47,277 nucleotides of DNA from Armatimonadota bacterium (GTDB taxonomy: Bacteria > Armatimonadota > JAAZEB01): assembly GCA_012841485.1 (NCBI GenBank), contig DUUU01000439.1:1-47277 (forward strand), read 5' to 3'. This document shows, piece by piece, positions 24,522-32,074 of this stretch. Every line of letters starts with the position of its first letter. Within the stretch, counting starts at the first letter, position 1. The notes under the pieces were generated by a model that saw only the letters and a list, made by a program, of their open reading frames with translations, was not told the DNA's origin and made no database searches. The translations under genes and the position numbers were made by a program.

Positions 24522-24713
24522 GTGACGAATCCCCCTCCCAGCCCTCGCCGTTCTGAGACACCCGGGAGTGTAGCCAGCCCTCGCGCGCGGAGCGGGAAGC
24601 CCCGCGCTGCTTCCCCGCAAAGCCCCTTCGGGGCTCCCCCTCCCAACCCACCGCCAGCACCGGTTACCCGCGGGACCGGGCCAACCCAGCGCGGCAGGCT
24701 TCGCTCGCAAGCA

Positions 24714-24733
24714 GCGCGGTGCTTTATCGCCGC
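24714..24733 (+). repeat. Direct repeat copy 2
   Basis: GCGCGGTGCTTTATCGCCGC is the second copy of the 20-base repeat, 212 bases after the first. Confidence 0.7.
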
Positions 24734-24879
24734 TCCCGTGTGGCCGCATCGTCGCCATCGGTGTCCTTCCCCTTCATTCGTGGTAGCGTCGCCTGCGCCG
24801 GGACAGAGGGCACGGAGGGCCCCGGTAACCGCCTGGATCAGCCTTCTCTCGGGCCCCCCAGAGCGCCCCGGTTTCTCGT

Positions 24880-24909
24880 TTGACAAAGCTCGCGAGCGTC
24901 TGCTATCAT
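24880..24909 (+). promoter_or_regulatory. Promoter of the mtnP-mtnA-apt-hrcA-chaperonin operon
   Basis: A perfect TTGACA (24880-24885) and TATCAT (24904-24909) are 18 bases apart. Transcription would begin near 24916, about 70 bases before mtnP. No CIRCE element (TTAGCACTC-N9-GAGTGCTAA) is present here, although the operon encodes HrcA. Confidence 0.72.
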
Positions 24910-24961
24910 TGAGCATGGTGGCACCAGGCAGAGCGGCATCGGCCAATCCGCCATGCTCAAT
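24908..24961 (+). promoter_or_regulatory. Inverted repeat overlapping the mtnP promoter and leader
   Basis: ATTGAGCATGG (24908-24918) and CCATGCTCAAT (24951-24961) are perfect 11-base inverted arms, 32 bases apart. The left arm overlaps the end of the -10 box and the predicted start point; the right arm lies 26 bases before the mtnP ATG. It could be a split operator or, if transcription starts a few bases earlier than predicted, a leader hairpin. Confidence 0.55.
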
Positions 24962-24987
24962 CATCTGCGATCTACCGGGGGGTGACG

Positions 24988-25791
24988 ATGTCTGAGCGAG
25001 CAGAGATCGGGGTCTTCGGGGGTTCCGGGTTCTATGCCTTCCTCGACAAGGTGGAGGAAGTGAAGGTGGAGACGCCGTATGGCGCGCCGAGCGACCGGAT
25101 TGCGCTGGCGGAGGTCCATGGCCGGCGAGTGGCATTCCTGCCCCGGCACGGGCGAGAGCACTCGTTGCCGCCACATAAAATCCCCTACCAGGCGAACCTC
25201 TGGGCGATGAGATCGTTGGGTGTGAAGCGCATCATCGCGCCTACCGCTGCGGGAAGCCTGCAGCCGGATGTGCATCCAGGCGATTTTGTCGTCTGCGATC
25301 AGTTTGTCGACCGCACCTACGGGCGCGCCGACACCTTCTATGATGGACCGGTGGTCACCCACATCAGCACGGCGGCGCCCTACTGCCCGCAGCTTCGCGC
25401 TCTGGCTGCCCAGGTGGGTGAGAGGCAGGGCGTGCGCATTCACCGCGCTGGCACCGTGGTCGTCATCCAGGGTCCGCGCTTCTCGACGGCCGCCGAGAGC
25501 CGCTGGTTCTCGCAGATGGGCTGGCACGTCGTCAACATGACCCAGTACCCGGAGTGCGTTCTGGCACGCGAGCTGGAGATCTGCTACACCAACATCTCGC
25601 TCATCACCGACTACGACGCGGGCCTGGTGGGCCTGCCCGGCATCGAGCCGGTCTCCGTGGAGAAGATGCTCGAGGTGTTCCATCAGAACAACGCGCGCGT
25701 CAAAGAGCTGATCCTCGGCATGATCGAGGTGATGCCCGAGTCGCGCGACTGCGACTGCGGATGTGCCCTGAGAACGGCGAGGATTGAATGA
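24988..25791 (+). CDS. mtnP: S-methyl-5'-thioadenosine phosphorylase
   Basis: MtnP splits 5'-methylthioadenosine with phosphate into adenine and 5-methylthioribose-1-phosphate. It opens with GVFGGSGFY, the phosphate-site signature of the PNP/MTAP family, then RHGREHSLPPHKIPYQAN, GDFVVCDQFVDRT, and GPRFSTAAESRWF. The substrate region NMTQYPE and the TDYDAG motif favour MTAP over purine nucleoside phosphorylase. Length is 267 residues. The ATG at 24988 follows GGGGGGTGACG; an in-frame GTG is two codons upstream. It ends in a cysteine-rich tail (CDCGC). Its stop overlaps the mtnA start, and its two products are the substrates of the next two genes. Confidence 0.94.
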   Translation: MSERAEIGVFGGSGFYAFLDKVEEVKVETPYGAPSDRIALAEVHGRRVAFLPRHGREHSLPPHKIPYQANLWAMRSLGVKRIIAPTAAGSLQPDVHPGDFVVCDQFVDRTYGRADTFYDGPVVTHISTAAPYCPQLRALAAQVGERQGVRIHRAGTVVVIQGPRFSTAAESRWFSQMGWHVVNMTQYPECVLARELEICYTNISLITDYDAGLVGLPGIEPVSVEKMLEVFHQNNARVKELILGMIEVMPESRDCDCGCALRTARIE

Positions 25792-26867
25792 TGGCAACGC
25801 CTGACGAGCTTCGCCCTGTGGCGTGGGCCGACGGCGCCGTGCGCCTGATTGACCAGACGCGCCTGCCGCACGCCTTCGTCATCAAAGAGTACCGCGACTA
25901 CCGGCAGGTCGCCGAGGCGATCCGCACGATGGAGGTGCGCGGCGCGCCTGCGATTGGCGCCGCGGCCGCGTTGGGTATCGCTCTGGCGGCGCTGGAGGGT
26001 GCCTGCCTGGCCCCCGCGGCGTTCCGAGCGCACCTGGATGAAGCCGCGCGGGTGCTGGCGTCTACCCGGCCGACGGCGGTGAACCTCTTCTGGGGGATCA
26101 ACCGGACGATGGCGGCGGTCACTGCGGCAGGGGAAGGATCCCCCGCCGAGGCAGCGAAACGTGCTGTCGAGGAGGCGTGCACCATCCTGGCAGAGGATAT
26201 CGCGGTGAACCGGGCGATGGGGCGGCACGGAGCCGCGCTGATCGGCGATGGCGATACGGTGCTCACGCACTGCAACGCCGGCGCGCTGGCCACAGTGGGC
26301 TATGGCACGGCGCTGGGCGTGATCCGGGCCGCCGTGGAGCAGGGAAAGCGCATCCGAGTTTTGACCGACGAGACCAGGCCTCGCCTGCAGGGCATGAAGC
26401 TGAGCGCCTGGGAGTTGGCGCGTGAGGGCATCGACGTCACCATCATCTCCGACAACATGGCCCCGGCGCTGATGCGCCGCGGCATGATCCAGTGCGCCGT
26501 GGTCGGTGCCGACCGCGTGGCTGCCAACGGGGATGTGGTGAACAAGATCGGCACCTACGGCGTGGCGCTGGCGTGCCGGGCGCATGGCCTTCCCTTCTAC
26601 GTGGCCGCTCCCCTCTCCACGGTGGATCTGCAGATGCCATCGGGAGATGATGTGCCGATTGAGGAGCGAGCGGGCGAGGAAGTGACGCACGTGGACGGAG
26701 TGCGGATCGCGCCCGAGGGCGTGCCGGTGCTGAACCCGGCGTTTGATGTCACGCCGGCCGAGCTGGTCTCGGCGCTGATCACGGAGGTGGGCGTGCTACG
26801 GGCCCCTTATGAAGCGGCGTTGCAGGAAGCGGTCGCTGGCGCGGCGTGCCGCGGAGAGGAGCGGTGA
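25788..26867 (+). CDS. mtnA: Methylthioribose-1-phosphate isomerase
   Basis: MtnA converts 5-methylthioribose-1-phosphate to 5-methylthioribulose-1-phosphate in methionine salvage. It is an eIF2B-alpha-like fold of 359 residues. Signature segments: MEVRGAPAIGAAAALG, RPTAVNLFWGINRM-like (TRPTAVNLFWGINR), LTHCNAGALATVGYGTALG with the catalytic cysteine, and VGADRVAANGDVVNKIGTY with the catalytic aspartate. The start overlaps the mtnP stop (ATGA). Two ATGs stand together (25788 and 25791); GAGG five bases before the first supports it. Enzymes for later steps (MtnB, MtnC and others) are not in the window. Confidence 0.96.
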   Translation: MMATPDELRPVAWADGAVRLIDQTRLPHAFVIKEYRDYRQVAEAIRTMEVRGAPAIGAAAALGIALAALEGACLAPAAFRAHLDEAARVLASTRPTAVNLFWGINRTMAAVTAAGEGSPAEAAKRAVEEACTILAEDIAVNRAMGRHGAALIGDGDTVLTHCNAGALATVGYGTALGVIRAAVEQGKRIRVLTDETRPRLQGMKLSAWELAREGIDVTIISDNMAPALMRRGMIQCAVVGADRVAANGDVVNKIGTYGVALACRAHGLPFYVAAPLSTVDLQMPSGDDVPIEERAGEEVTHVDGVRIAPEGVPVLNPAFDVTPAELVSALITEVGVLRAPYEAALQEAVAGAACRGEER

Positions 26868-27388
26868 TGACTCTAGACGAGATTAGGGCGCTGATTCGCA
26901 CGGTCCCCGATTTTCCCAAAGAGAACATTATGTTCCGGGACATTACCCCCGTGCTGCGCGATCCGGCGGCGCTGCGCGCGGTGGTCGAGCACCTCGCGGA
27001 TTGCTGTCGCGACGAGAAGGTGGATGTGGTGGTGGGGATCGAGTCGCGAGGGTTTATGTTTGCGGTGCCTCTGGCTCTAGCTCTAGGCGCGGGCTTCGTC
27101 CCGGTGCGCAAGCTCGGGAAGCTGCCCGCCGAAGTCGTCCAGGCCGAGTATGCGCTGGAGTATGGCACCAACACCGTGGAGATGCATCGGGATGCCATCC
27201 AGCCCGGCGACCGGGTGATCATCGTCGATGATCTGATCGCGACCGGCGGCACGGCAGGTGCCGCGATCGATCTCGTGGAGCAGCTCGGGGGCGAGATCTG
27301 CCGCCTGCTGTTCCTCGTCGAGCTTGCGGGGCTGAAGGGCCGCGAGGGTCTGCAGGGCTATGAAGTACACAGTCTCATCACGTTCTAA
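26867..27388 (+). CDS. apt: Adenine phosphoribosyltransferase
   Basis: Apt joins adenine with PRPP to make AMP. The PRPP-binding motif VIIVDDLIATGGTA is at residues 117-130, and the N-terminal PDFPKENIMFRDITP and GIESRGFMF are standard for APRT. Length is 173 residues. The ATG overlaps the mtnA stop by one base (TGATG), with GGAGAGGAGCGG upstream; the frame extends 21 bases further up but without a site. Its place after mtnP and mtnA makes sense: MtnP releases adenine, which Apt recovers. The hrcA start lies inside the 3' end of this gene. Confidence 0.96.
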   Translation: MTLDEIRALIRTVPDFPKENIMFRDITPVLRDPAALRAVVEHLADCCRDEKVDVVVGIESRGFMFAVPLALALGAGFVPVRKLGKLPAEVVQAEYALEYGTNTVEMHRDAIQPGDRVIIVDDLIATGGTAGAAIDLVEQLGGEICRLLFLVELAGLKGREGLQGYEVHSLITF

Positions 27389-28442
27389 CCGGAAAATCGA
27401 TGCACCTTTGGAGGAGCGCAAGCAGCGGATCCTCCGCGCCGTGGTACGGGACTACGTGGAGACAGCGGAGCCGGTCGGCTCTGAGGCGCTTGCCGAGCGC
27501 TATGACTTCGGGGTCAAATCCGCCACATTGCGCAACGAGATGGCGGAGATGGCCGAACAGGGCTATCTGCAGCAGCCGCACACGTCGGCGGGGCGCATCC
27601 CATCGGACAAGGGATACCGTTACTACGTGGACTGGCTGATCACGCCTCGCACCCCCAGTGTATCCCGGCGCCAGCAGATGCGCACGGAGCTGGATAGGGC
27701 ACGCCGTGAGGTGGAGAGCATCCTTCACCAAACATGTCGCATGCTCTCGGCGCTGACCAGCTATGTCTCTATGGCGACCCCCCCGGCGCTTGAAGAGGAC
27801 GTGGTGCGCCAGGTGCATCTGGCGGTGATCGACCGCGAGCGCCTTCTGGTCGTGCTCGCCCTGGGAACGGGCCGCGTTGAGCACGCCGTGGTGTCGCCGG
27901 GCGTGGACCTGATGGGGGTCGATCTGGGGCGCATCGAACACCAGGTGGGCGTTACGTTGCGCGGGCAGACGGTGGCCCAGGCGAGTGACGCCGTGGCCGA
28001 CCCGGTTCAGGGGTGCCTGTCGGACACGCAGAAGGTGTATCACGCCATCATGCATGCCGCCAGCGATATCCTGGGGCGGATCGGCGCCGCGGATTCGGGC
28101 GAAGTCGTGGTCGAGGGCACGGCTGCGGTGCTGCGCCAGCCGGAGTTCGAGCACACCGAGGTGATCCGCGAGCTCGTGGCCTTCCTGGAGGAGCGTCGCC
28201 AGCTCTTCTCGCTGCTGCGTGATGTCTACGACGAAGAGTCGCGCGTCATCATCGGCAGCGAGCACCCGGACCGGCGCATGCAGATGTGCTCGCTGGTTTT
28301 GGCGCGCTACACCGTGCTCGGGCGCTACGCGGGCACCATCGGGGTGCTCGGCCCAACGCGCATGGACTATGACCGGACAGTTCCCGTCGTGCGGTTTATG
28401 GCCCGCTCGGTTGGCGAAGTGCTCACCAAGCTCCGCCTCTGA
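27360..28442 (+). CDS. hrcA: Heat-inducible transcription repressor HrcA
   Basis: HrcA represses heat-shock chaperone genes by binding CIRCE operators and needs a chaperonin to stay active. The N-terminal winged helix covers about residues 18-90 (ERKQRILRAVVRDYVETAEPVGSEAL, SATLRNEMAEMAEQGYLQQPHTSAGRIPSDKGYRYYVD in pieces), followed by the GAF-like HrcA domain with VVRFMARSVGEVLT at the end. Length is 360 residues. The ATG at 27360 lies 29 bases inside apt after AGGGCT; a later start such as the TTG near 27408 is possible. It is followed 12 bases later by the chaperonin gene, so chaperonin and its likely regulator share a transcript. I saw no CIRCE in the window. Confidence 0.94.
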   Translation: MKYTVSSRSNRKIDAPLEERKQRILRAVVRDYVETAEPVGSEALAERYDFGVKSATLRNEMAEMAEQGYLQQPHTSAGRIPSDKGYRYYVDWLITPRTPSVSRRQQMRTELDRARREVESILHQTCRMLSALTSYVSMATPPALEEDVVRQVHLAVIDRERLLVVLALGTGRVEHAVVSPGVDLMGVDLGRIEHQVGVTLRGQTVAQASDAVADPVQGCLSDTQKVYHAIMHAASDILGRIGAADSGEVVVEGTAAVLRQPEFEHTEVIRELVAFLEERRQLFSLLRDVYDEESRVIIGSEHPDRRMQMCSLVLARYTVLGRYAGTIGVLGPTRMDYDRTVPVVRFMARSVGEVLTKLRL

Positions 28443-28454
28443 TTTGGGAGAGCG

Positions 28455-30011
28455 ATGGCAGAACAGCGAGGAGGGACGGTGCGTCCGCCCGAAGGCGACG
28501 ATCGGCTTTCGGCGCTCCTGACGAACGCGAACGCCGTGCGGGCAGTTGCGTCTGCCGTCGCGGGCACGCTGGGCCCCAAGGGTCTCGATTGCATGCTGCT
28601 CAACAGCGTGGGTGATGTCACCATCACCAATGACGGCAGCACGATCCTGGATCAGATTGCGGTCTCGCACCCGGCGGCGCATCTGCTCATCCATGCCGCC
28701 CGCGCTCAGGAGCGCGAGGTAGGCGACGGCACGACGACCACCACTCTCCTGGCCAACGCGCTCATCGACGCGGCGGTTCATCACGTCACCCGTGGGGTTC
28801 CGGTTGTGCGCATCCTGGAGGGGATGCGCGTGGCCATGGCGCGCGCGCAGAGCTTCCTGGACGAGATCGCGCTGGCTTGTCCGGATCTGGAGGACCCGCT
28901 CCTATGCCGGGCGGCGCTCGTTGCCGGCCGGGGATACCCCGAGATCGCCGATTTGGTGGTGCGCGCGGCGCGCCTGGTCGGCCGAGAGATGTTGAGCGAC
29001 CCCTCGTTTCGGCTGTCGGATCGCGTCGTGGCCCAGGAGGGGCTCGAGAGCGCGGTCCTCGAAGGCGTGGTGATCCGCAAGGGGCGGATGAACCGCCAGA
29101 TGCCGGTGCAACTCACCGAGGCGCCGGTGCTCATCGTCGCTGATGCCCTGGAGCCGGAGGCGCTTGGCGAGGAGGCGCTGGCGACGGAGGCGGGCTTCCG
29201 GCGGTTCTTGCAGGTTCAGGAGGAGTTCAAAGCCGGCCTGCGAATGTTGATGGAGTCCGGTGTTCGCTGCGTGCTGGTCGAGCGCTCCGTCGATCCTTTG
29301 GCCGAGGAGGCATTGACCGAGGCCGGCGTGCTGGTCGTACGTCGGGTTGCGCCGAGCGACCTGGCGAGCGTGGCGGAGCAGTGTGGGGCGCGCCCGGTGA
29401 AGCGCACCGTGCTCAAGCGCCGCCCGGAAGAGGTCACTGCGGCGTTGGGGCATGCCGGCAAGGTGGTGGTGGACGACCGCCGGCAGTTTCTTTGCATCAC
29501 CGGGGGCAGAGGCCAGCGGGTGGCCACCATCCTGGTGGGCGCGTCCACGCGCGAGGTGCGCGACGAGCGCGAGCGAATCGCGCACGATGCCGCTTCCGCC
29601 GTCCAGGCCGTCGCCGTGGGTGGGGTTGTGCCTGGTGGCGGCGCAGCCGAGCTGGCGGCGGCGCGCGCGGTGCAGGCCCTGCGCGCCGGGATGCGTGGCA
29701 TGGCTGCCTACGGCGCCGACTGCGCCATCGAGGCACTGCGGGTGCCCCTGATGCAGATCGTGTCCAACGCTGGCTTCAACCCGCTCGAGAAGGTGGAAGA
29801 TGTTCTGGCGGCGCAGGCGGCGCGCGAATCGCCGGCTCTCGCGATCGACTGTGATACCGGCGAGGTGACCGATATGATGCGCGCGGGGATTGTGGACCCG
29901 CTTCCCGTGAAGAAGCAGGCGCTTCGGACGGCGTTCGAGGTGGCCGAGGCCATCCTGCGCATCGACCGGATCATCAAGAAGCGGCAGGAGCCGGAGACGG
30001 CGGGGGAGTGA
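28455..30011 (+). CDS. Group III (archaeal thermosome-like) chaperonin
   Basis: This 518-residue ATP-driven chaperonin subunit resembles archaeal thermosome/CCT rather than GroEL. Nucleotide motifs are TLGPKG (38-43), TITNDG (56-61), GDGTTT (90-95), the catalytic Asp378 in HDAASAV and VVPGGGAAE (391-399). GroEL would have KGRNVVLE after the first motif; here it is KGLDCMLLNSVGDVTITNDG, and DQIAVSHPAAHLL matches the thermosome. The apical part GVRCVLVERSVDPLAEEAL then RRVAPSDLASVAEQCGAR aligns with the thermosome pattern ending RRVKKSDMEKLAK. No groES is adjacent; group II/III chaperonins have a built-in lid. Such bacterial proteins are known from Carboxydothermus and some other bacteria, in heat-shock operons. 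Confidence 0.92.
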   Translation: MAEQRGGTVRPPEGDDRLSALLTNANAVRAVASAVAGTLGPKGLDCMLLNSVGDVTITNDGSTILDQIAVSHPAAHLLIHAARAQEREVGDGTTTTTLLANALIDAAVHHVTRGVPVVRILEGMRVAMARAQSFLDEIALACPDLEDPLLCRAALVAGRGYPEIADLVVRAARLVGREMLSDPSFRLSDRVVAQEGLESAVLEGVVIRKGRMNRQMPVQLTEAPVLIVADALEPEALGEEALATEAGFRRFLQVQEEFKAGLRMLMESGVRCVLVERSVDPLAEEALTEAGVLVVRRVAPSDLASVAEQCGARPVKRTVLKRRPEEVTAALGHAGKVVVDDRRQFLCITGGRGQRVATILVGASTREVRDERERIAHDAASAVQAVAVGGVVPGGGAAELAAARAVQALRAGMRGMAAYGADCAIEALRVPLMQIVSNAGFNPLEKVEDVLAAQAARESPALAIDCDTGEVTDMMRAGIVDPLPVKKQALRTAFEVAEAILRIDRIIKKRQEPETAGE

Positions 30012-30436
30012 TGGGAAGCGCTGAGACGGTCTTCGTGGAGTTCACGGCGGCGCCCGAATACGTGGCCGTTGCCCGCCGGGTGGCGGAGGTGATCGGCGCG
30101 CGCGCGGGCCTTTCGCCCGTTCGCCTGGAGGAACTCCAGATCGCTGTCTCCGAAGTGTGCAACCGGCTGGTCAACTCCGCCCAGGCCGACCCGGGCAGAG
30201 CCCACTCTGTCAGCCTTCGCTTCCGGATCGACTCTGGTGTCGTGGTGGCTGAAGTAGGCGCCCGCAGCGCCGCCCTAGAGCAGACGCTGCGGCTCTTGCT
30301 GGACGAGGAATTCCCGCTCTACCTGATGAGCCGGCTCGTTGACCGCGTGGAGCGATTCGAGGCGCCGGAAGGGCCGGGCCTGCGCCTGATCAAGCGACGA
30401 AGACCTCGGGTAGAAGAGAGCGGTTCGTTGCCTTGA
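30011..30436 (+). CDS. RsbW-like anti-sigma/GHKL ATPase-domain protein with degenerate motifs
   Basis: A 141-residue protein with the layout of the serine-kinase anti-sigma family (RsbW/SpoIIAB; HATPase_c_2): FTAAPEYVAVARRVAEVI, LEELQIAVSEVCNRLVNSA, a beta pair, and a closing GLRLIKRR. In active kinases the N-box reads AVSEACTNAVEHA, with an asparagine that holds magnesium; here that position is Arg and the Asn is shifted one place. The DxGxG loop is replaced by EVGARS. ATP binding is therefore doubtful. The ATG overlaps the chaperonin stop by one base (TGATG), so it is the last gene of that operon. No sigma factor is adjacent. Its partner may be one of the STAS proteins elsewhere in the window, but that is inference. 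Confidence 0.65.
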   Translation: MGSAETVFVEFTAAPEYVAVARRVAEVIGARAGLSPVRLEELQIAVSEVCNRLVNSAQADPGRAHSVSLRFRIDSGVVVAEVGARSAALEQTLRLLLDEEFPLYLMSRLVDRVERFEAPEGPGLRLIKRRRPRVEESGSLP

Positions 30437-30462
30437 CAACGATTCTGGCGTTCGTGTATAAT
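30433..30462 (+). promoter_or_regulatory. Consensus sigma70 promoter of the response-regulator gene
   Basis: TTGACA (30433-30438) and TATAAT (30457-30462), both perfect, are 18 bases apart. The -35 box overlaps the stop region of the preceding gene. The leader before the response regulator is about 145 bases and contains a small hairpin CCGCA-GGCCT-TGCGG near 30508. Confidence 0.8.
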
Positions 30463-30614
30463 GGCCATGGTAGCGAGTCAATCGCTAGCGCCCACAATGG
30501 ACCGACACCGCAGGCCTTGCGGCGGTTGCTGCCACCTCGCCGGAACAGCAGCCCTGCCCATTCTCCCGAGTCCGGCGCCGTACATATAGAAAGCTGAGGA
30601 GGCGTTAGACGCTC

Positions 30615-31028
30615 ATGGCAAAGCGAATTCTGGTAGTGGATGATGAGCGGCATATCGTTCGCCTGGTTCAGGTGAATCTCGAACGTGCCGGCTACGAGGT
30701 GGTGACCGCCTTCGATGGTAAGGAAGCGGTTGGCAAGGTCAAAGAGGTCAATCCGCAGCTGATCGTGTGCGACGTGATGATGCCGTACATGGACGGCTTC
30801 GAGGTTCTGCGCACCGTTCGAGCCGACCCCGAGACCCGCGATATCCCGTTCATCATGCTGACGGCGAAAGCCCAGGATGCCGACATCTTCCGGGGATGGT
30901 CCTCCGGCGTTGATGCGTACCTGACCAAGCCATTCAACCCGATGGAGCTCCTCGCCTTCGTCAAGCGCATCTTCCAGGCGTTGAACGAGCCAGGGGAGAA
31001 GCGCTTCGATCTGGGCGACGGCAGCTAA
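30615..31028 (+). CDS. Single-domain response regulator (CheY-like)
   Basis: A 137-residue receiver domain with nothing attached. The acidic pair is DD at residues 9-10 (LVVDDE), the phosphoacceptor Asp lies near residue 53 (IVCDVMMPYMDG), the conserved Thr is in MLTAKAQ, and the Lys in LTKPFNP. Fifteen extra residues follow the last helix. AGGAGG lies 13 bases before the ATG, so spacing is long. It has its own strong promoter. No histidine kinase is adjacent; the output could be protein-protein interaction, as for CheY or Spo0F. Confidence 0.93.
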   Translation: MAKRILVVDDERHIVRLVQVNLERAGYEVVTAFDGKEAVGKVKEVNPQLIVCDVMMPYMDGFEVLRTVRADPETRDIPFIMLTAKAQDADIFRGWSSGVDAYLTKPFNPMELLAFVKRIFQALNEPGEKRFDLGDGS

Positions 31029-31047
31029 CCGGCGCTCTGCGCGCCGG
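31029..31047 (+). terminator. Small hairpin after the response-regulator gene
   Basis: CCGGCG and CGCCGG pair over six bases with a 7-base loop directly after the stop codon. It is a weak terminator candidate without a T-run. Confidence 0.4.
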
Positions 31048-31139
31048 CCCATTTGGGCGGTTCCCCATCAGGCCCTTCGGAGAGTTCAGCCGGCCTGATG
31101 CACCGGGAATCGATCCTGGATTACCGAGAGCCTGCTTCT

Positions 31140-31337
31140 ATGCGGAATACCCTTTGTCTACTGCTGGCGGCGGTCGGCCTGGTATCGCTCGCTGCTCTCC
31201 TGGCACGTCGGAGGCGGCGGTCGCATCGCGATCCGACGCGCGAGGCGGAGCGCCTCCTCGACCGCTGTCGCGATCTGCTGGACGGCATCGAGAGCGCCGC
31301 ACGCAGTTTGGATGGTTTCGAGTCCTCCCCTTCCTGA
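31140..31337 (+). CDS. Small single-pass membrane protein, unrecognised
   Basis: A 65-codon frame with one N-terminal transmembrane segment (LCLLLAAVGLVSLAALLA) followed by a basic stretch (RRRRRSHR) and a charged helix that could form a coiled coil (EAERLLDRCRDLLDGIESAARSL). This is a typical layout for a small type III or tail-less membrane protein, and codon third positions are GC-rich as in neighbouring genes. The ribosome site is poor (GAGAG 13 bases upstream). An in-frame ATG at 31098 would add 14 residues. I do not recognise a family. Confidence 0.45.
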   Translation: MRNTLCLLLAAVGLVSLAALLARRRRRSHRDPTREAERLLDRCRDLLDGIESAARSLDGFESSPS

Positions 31338-31512
31338 GTGCGTGCCACAGCTCATCCGATGGGGCAACCATGCGCCGGCATGCGAACAGGCGGCGTCTTC
31401 CTCGCCGCGGGTGCTGCCGGCGCAAGCGCGTATGAGTAGCCGGCGGAGAGGGCGTTTTGCCCTGCCGGTGCGCTCGTGGTGTGCCTCTGGGATGCCCGGT
31501 TTTCCTCCGCCC

Positions 31513-31543
31513 TTGCGTTATCCCATGCAGGAGAGGGTATAAT
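31513..31543 (+). promoter_or_regulatory. Possible promoter of clpS
   Basis: A perfect TATAAT (31538-31543) is preceded by TTGCGT (31513-31518) with a 19-base spacer, which is long. It lies 33 bases before the clpS start. Confidence 0.5.
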
Positions 31544-31575
31544 CACGGTGCCAGTCTTGGCTCGGAGGAGTGACG

Positions 31576-31875
31576 ATGGCTGTAGACGTACCCGAGCGGG
31601 TGACTCAGCGCCCTCTACCCACGGAGCGCGTGCCCGGAACGGGCGGCGGCGACCACGTCGTGATCGTCTTCAACAACGACTACAACACCTACGATGAGGT
31701 GATCGCCATTCTCCAGGCGGCCACCTCCTGTTCTCGCGAAGAGGCGGAGATGGAGACGTGGGAGATTGACCATCTCGGTCGCTCTCTTGTCCACCACGGC
31801 CAGCGGGAAGAGTGCGAGCGCGCCGCCGCCATCATTCGCACCATCGGTATCCGCGTCTCCGTGAGCGAGATGTAG
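31576..31875 (+). CDS. clpS: ATP-dependent Clp protease adaptor ClpS
   Basis: ClpS delivers N-degron substrates to the ClpAP (or ClpCP) protease. The core matches well: VVIVFNNDYNTYDEVI holds the conserved N-(D/N)-D...T/S pocket residues, EEAEMETWEIDHLGRSLV corresponds to the metE-VH region, and REECERAAAIIRTIGIRVSVSE forms the end. Length is 99 residues, with a flexible 25-residue N-terminus, as usual. GGAGGAG lies seven bases before the ATG. No clpA is adjacent; the next gene is convergent. Confidence 0.92.
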   Translation: MAVDVPERVTQRPLPTERVPGTGGGDHVVIVFNNDYNTYDEVIAILQAATSCSREEAEMETWEIDHLGRSLVHHGQREECERAAAIIRTIGIRVSVSEM

Positions 31876-32074
31876 CCGCATCCTCCACCCCGTCGCTGCG
31901 CCCCGTTGACGCACGTCCTCTTCGATCTCCCGACCCTCCCCGCGGAGGCCGTGGCGCGGCTGATGCGCCTCTTGAGGGGCATCGCGCAGAGACGCTGGGG
32001 GTCTCCTCGGATGAGCGGTAGCGGAAGGGCGCGTTTGGCCGGACCCGTGCTCTCCCGGCAGGGCCGTCTATCGC

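Larger units (their letters stand above)
24444..24987 (+). other. Repeat-containing intergenic region and mtnP promoter
   Basis: The region has no gene. It carries two nearly identical 20-base repeats, several C-rich inverted repeats (for instance CTGGGAGGGG with CCCCTCCCAG, and AGCCCCTTCGGGGCT), the intergenic motif CCTTCATTCGTGG at 24771-24783, and the promoter of the mtn operon at its right end. Confidence 0.5.

Noticed and set aside
21462..25000. A sigma54 promoter (TGGCAC-N5-TTGC) for the NtrB/NtrC pair or its neighbours.
   Set aside because: TGGCAC occurs (for example near 24919), but the matching -12 element is missing.
24444..28455. CIRCE operators for HrcA.
   Set aside because: No TTAGCACTC-N9-GAGTGCTAA or near match lies upstream of mtnP, hrcA or the chaperonin gene. 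The arms at 6513/6548 contain GCACTC/GAGTGC but are 25 bases apart.
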